Assembly (NCBI RefSeq): GCF_042701255.1
Contig: NZ_CP170554.1
Coordinates: 2,790,001 to 2,854,000 of the forward strand
DNA: 64,000 nucleotides
DNA from: Tahibacter sp042701255
Lineage (GTDB): Bacteria > Pseudomonadota > Gammaproteobacteria > Xanthomonadales > Rhodanobacteraceae
Reading direction: 5' to 3'
The position numbers and the translations under genes were made by a program. Of this stretch, positions 63,365 through 64,000 are shown in pieces (the stretch's first letter is position 1; each line of letters starts with the position of its first letter). The notes beneath the pieces were generated by a model. The model did not search any database, was not told where the DNA came from, and saw only the letters and a list, made by a program, of their open reading frames with translations.

Positions 63365-63697
63365 TCAGTCGACGATCCACACGGAATAGAAGTCGTTCTG
63401 GTCGCTGTTCGTCTCGTCGGTCAGCGGCCTCAGAGTGATCGTGTGCTGGCCGAAGTCGAGGTTCGCGCTGAAGAAATGCGTCGGCAAGGTCATGTGCATC
63501 GACGTGTTGTTGAAGCACAGCGGCACGTCACCGAGCTTGTTGTCGTCGAGATAGACAGTGACACCACAGATAGAGCCGTTGAATTTGCTCCAGCAGGTGC
63601 CGGCAACGGCAATGGTCACGTCGCCGCTGATAGGCGGGTCGAACGGGAGCTTCAACGGCAGCGGACCCCGCTGGTTTTGCGCGATGGAGAACGTCAT
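63365..63697 (-). CDS. Unknown 110-residue beta-rich protein
   Basis: From the ATG at 63697 with AAGGA about seven bases upstream (MTFSIAQNQRGPLPLKLPFD). It is mostly short strands (DVTIAVAGTCWSKFNGSICG, GVTVYLDDNKLGDVPLCF, MHMTLPTHFFSANLDFG, HTITLRPL), probably a small beta-sandwich. No signal peptide, membrane segment or family recognised. The frame runs open upstream to 63973 but that part is not protein-like. Confidence 0.6.
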   Translation of the reverse strand: MTFSIAQNQRGPLPLKLPFDPPISGDVTIAVAGTCWSKFNGSICGVTVYLDDNKLGDVPLCFNNTSMHMTLPTHFFSANLDFGQHTITLRPLTDETNSDQNDFYSVWIVD

Positions 63698-64000
63698 GGC
63701 GATCCTTCTGCGAGAGGTGCGGCAGGTCGGTGGGCAGGAGCCCGTGTCGGGCGCCGCCGCAGGACCGCCACGGCGTGGTTGGCCGTAGTCGGGTTCCTGC
63801 GGGCGTGCAGGAAGCTCTAGCGCGAAAACGTGGGATTTCCTTCGCGGCCCGATTGCGCGAGTGGTCGGGCGTCGAGCGCGCGCGACGAGGGGGCGAATGG
63901 CGGCATGCGGGATCGGCAGAATCGGCGAGACCGGCTGTCGGAGTAGTGGCGTGGGAGAGCCGGGCTGCTGCAAGCCCTCCCCTTCAAGGGGAGGGTATGG
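63698..64000. other. Region at the window's right edge
   Basis: About 300 bases upstream of the unknown gene, without a recognisable gene or repeat. It likely carries that gene's promoter. The window ends here. Confidence 0.45.

Overview
The window is high-G+C chromosomal DNA from a gammaproteobacterium, most likely of the Lysobacterales (Xanthomonadales), near Rhodanobacteraceae genera such as Dokdonella or Tahibacter. The support is indirect: GATTCCC-type heptamer arrays, an IPTL-CTERM protein, an ExeM-type extracellular nuclease, an intracellular PhaZ depolymerase, Ser/Thr kinases with TPR tails, and many large exported repeat proteins. There is no rRNA, tRNA or housekeeping marker, so the placement is inference.

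Layout. 1-3.8 kb: the 3' end of a 2-oxoacid:ferredoxin oxidoreductase beta subunit, a convergent Ser/Thr kinase-TPR gene, and a non-coding stretch with a heptamer array. 3.8-6.1 kb: an exported Kelch/BACON/PPC protein. 6.4-7.7 kb: a minus-strand pair of unlike composition (a PD-(D/E)XK-like nuclease and an unknown acidic protein). 8-13 kb: an MHS-type transporter translationally coupled to a GIDE-like membrane protein, then a TonB-dependent receptor. 13-20 kb: a giant G8/beta-helix exported protein and a frameshifted neighbour that shares its N-terminal module. 20-28 kb: an exported cyclophilin, a frameshifted hybrid histidine kinase, PhaZ and a beta-propeller protein. 28.3-28.8 kb: a degenerate non-coding repeat array. 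29-34 kb: a 1663-residue P-domain/DUF11/IPTL-CTERM protein. 34-41 kb: a dual-kinase hybrid sensor, a deoxyribosyltransferase-like/pYEATS-like fusion, a small exported PPC-like protein, and NTF2, VOC and methyltransferase genes. 41-44 kb: a diheme lipoprotein and a small Cys-containing exported protein. 44-50 kb: an ExeM-family nuclease with Calx-beta and DUF11 repeats. 50-55 kb: a second heptamer array, a 2OG-Fe(II) oxygenase, a trypsin-like protease, a YegD-like Hsp70 and two small genes. 55-60 kb: a six-CxxCH cytochrome and a collagen-like protein coupled to an 89-residue exported protein. 61-64 kb: an unknown gene, a DUF5694/TraB-like protein, 91-bp and 19-bp tandem repeats, and a small unknown gene.

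The dominant theme is export to the envelope or medium. At least fourteen products carry signal peptides, and several are built from adhesive or carbohydrate-binding repeats. Unrelated exported proteins share short C-terminal tails. Two end in TPVSLQSFS(I/V)(E/D), and two end close to IFxDGF. One ends in a recognised IPTL-CTERM sorting signal. These tails, the DRHyd/pYEATS-like fusion, the nuclease pair and the 28.3-28.8 kb array are the best leads for undescribed biology. Two reading frames are each broken by a single extra base, which may reflect real decay or assembly error.
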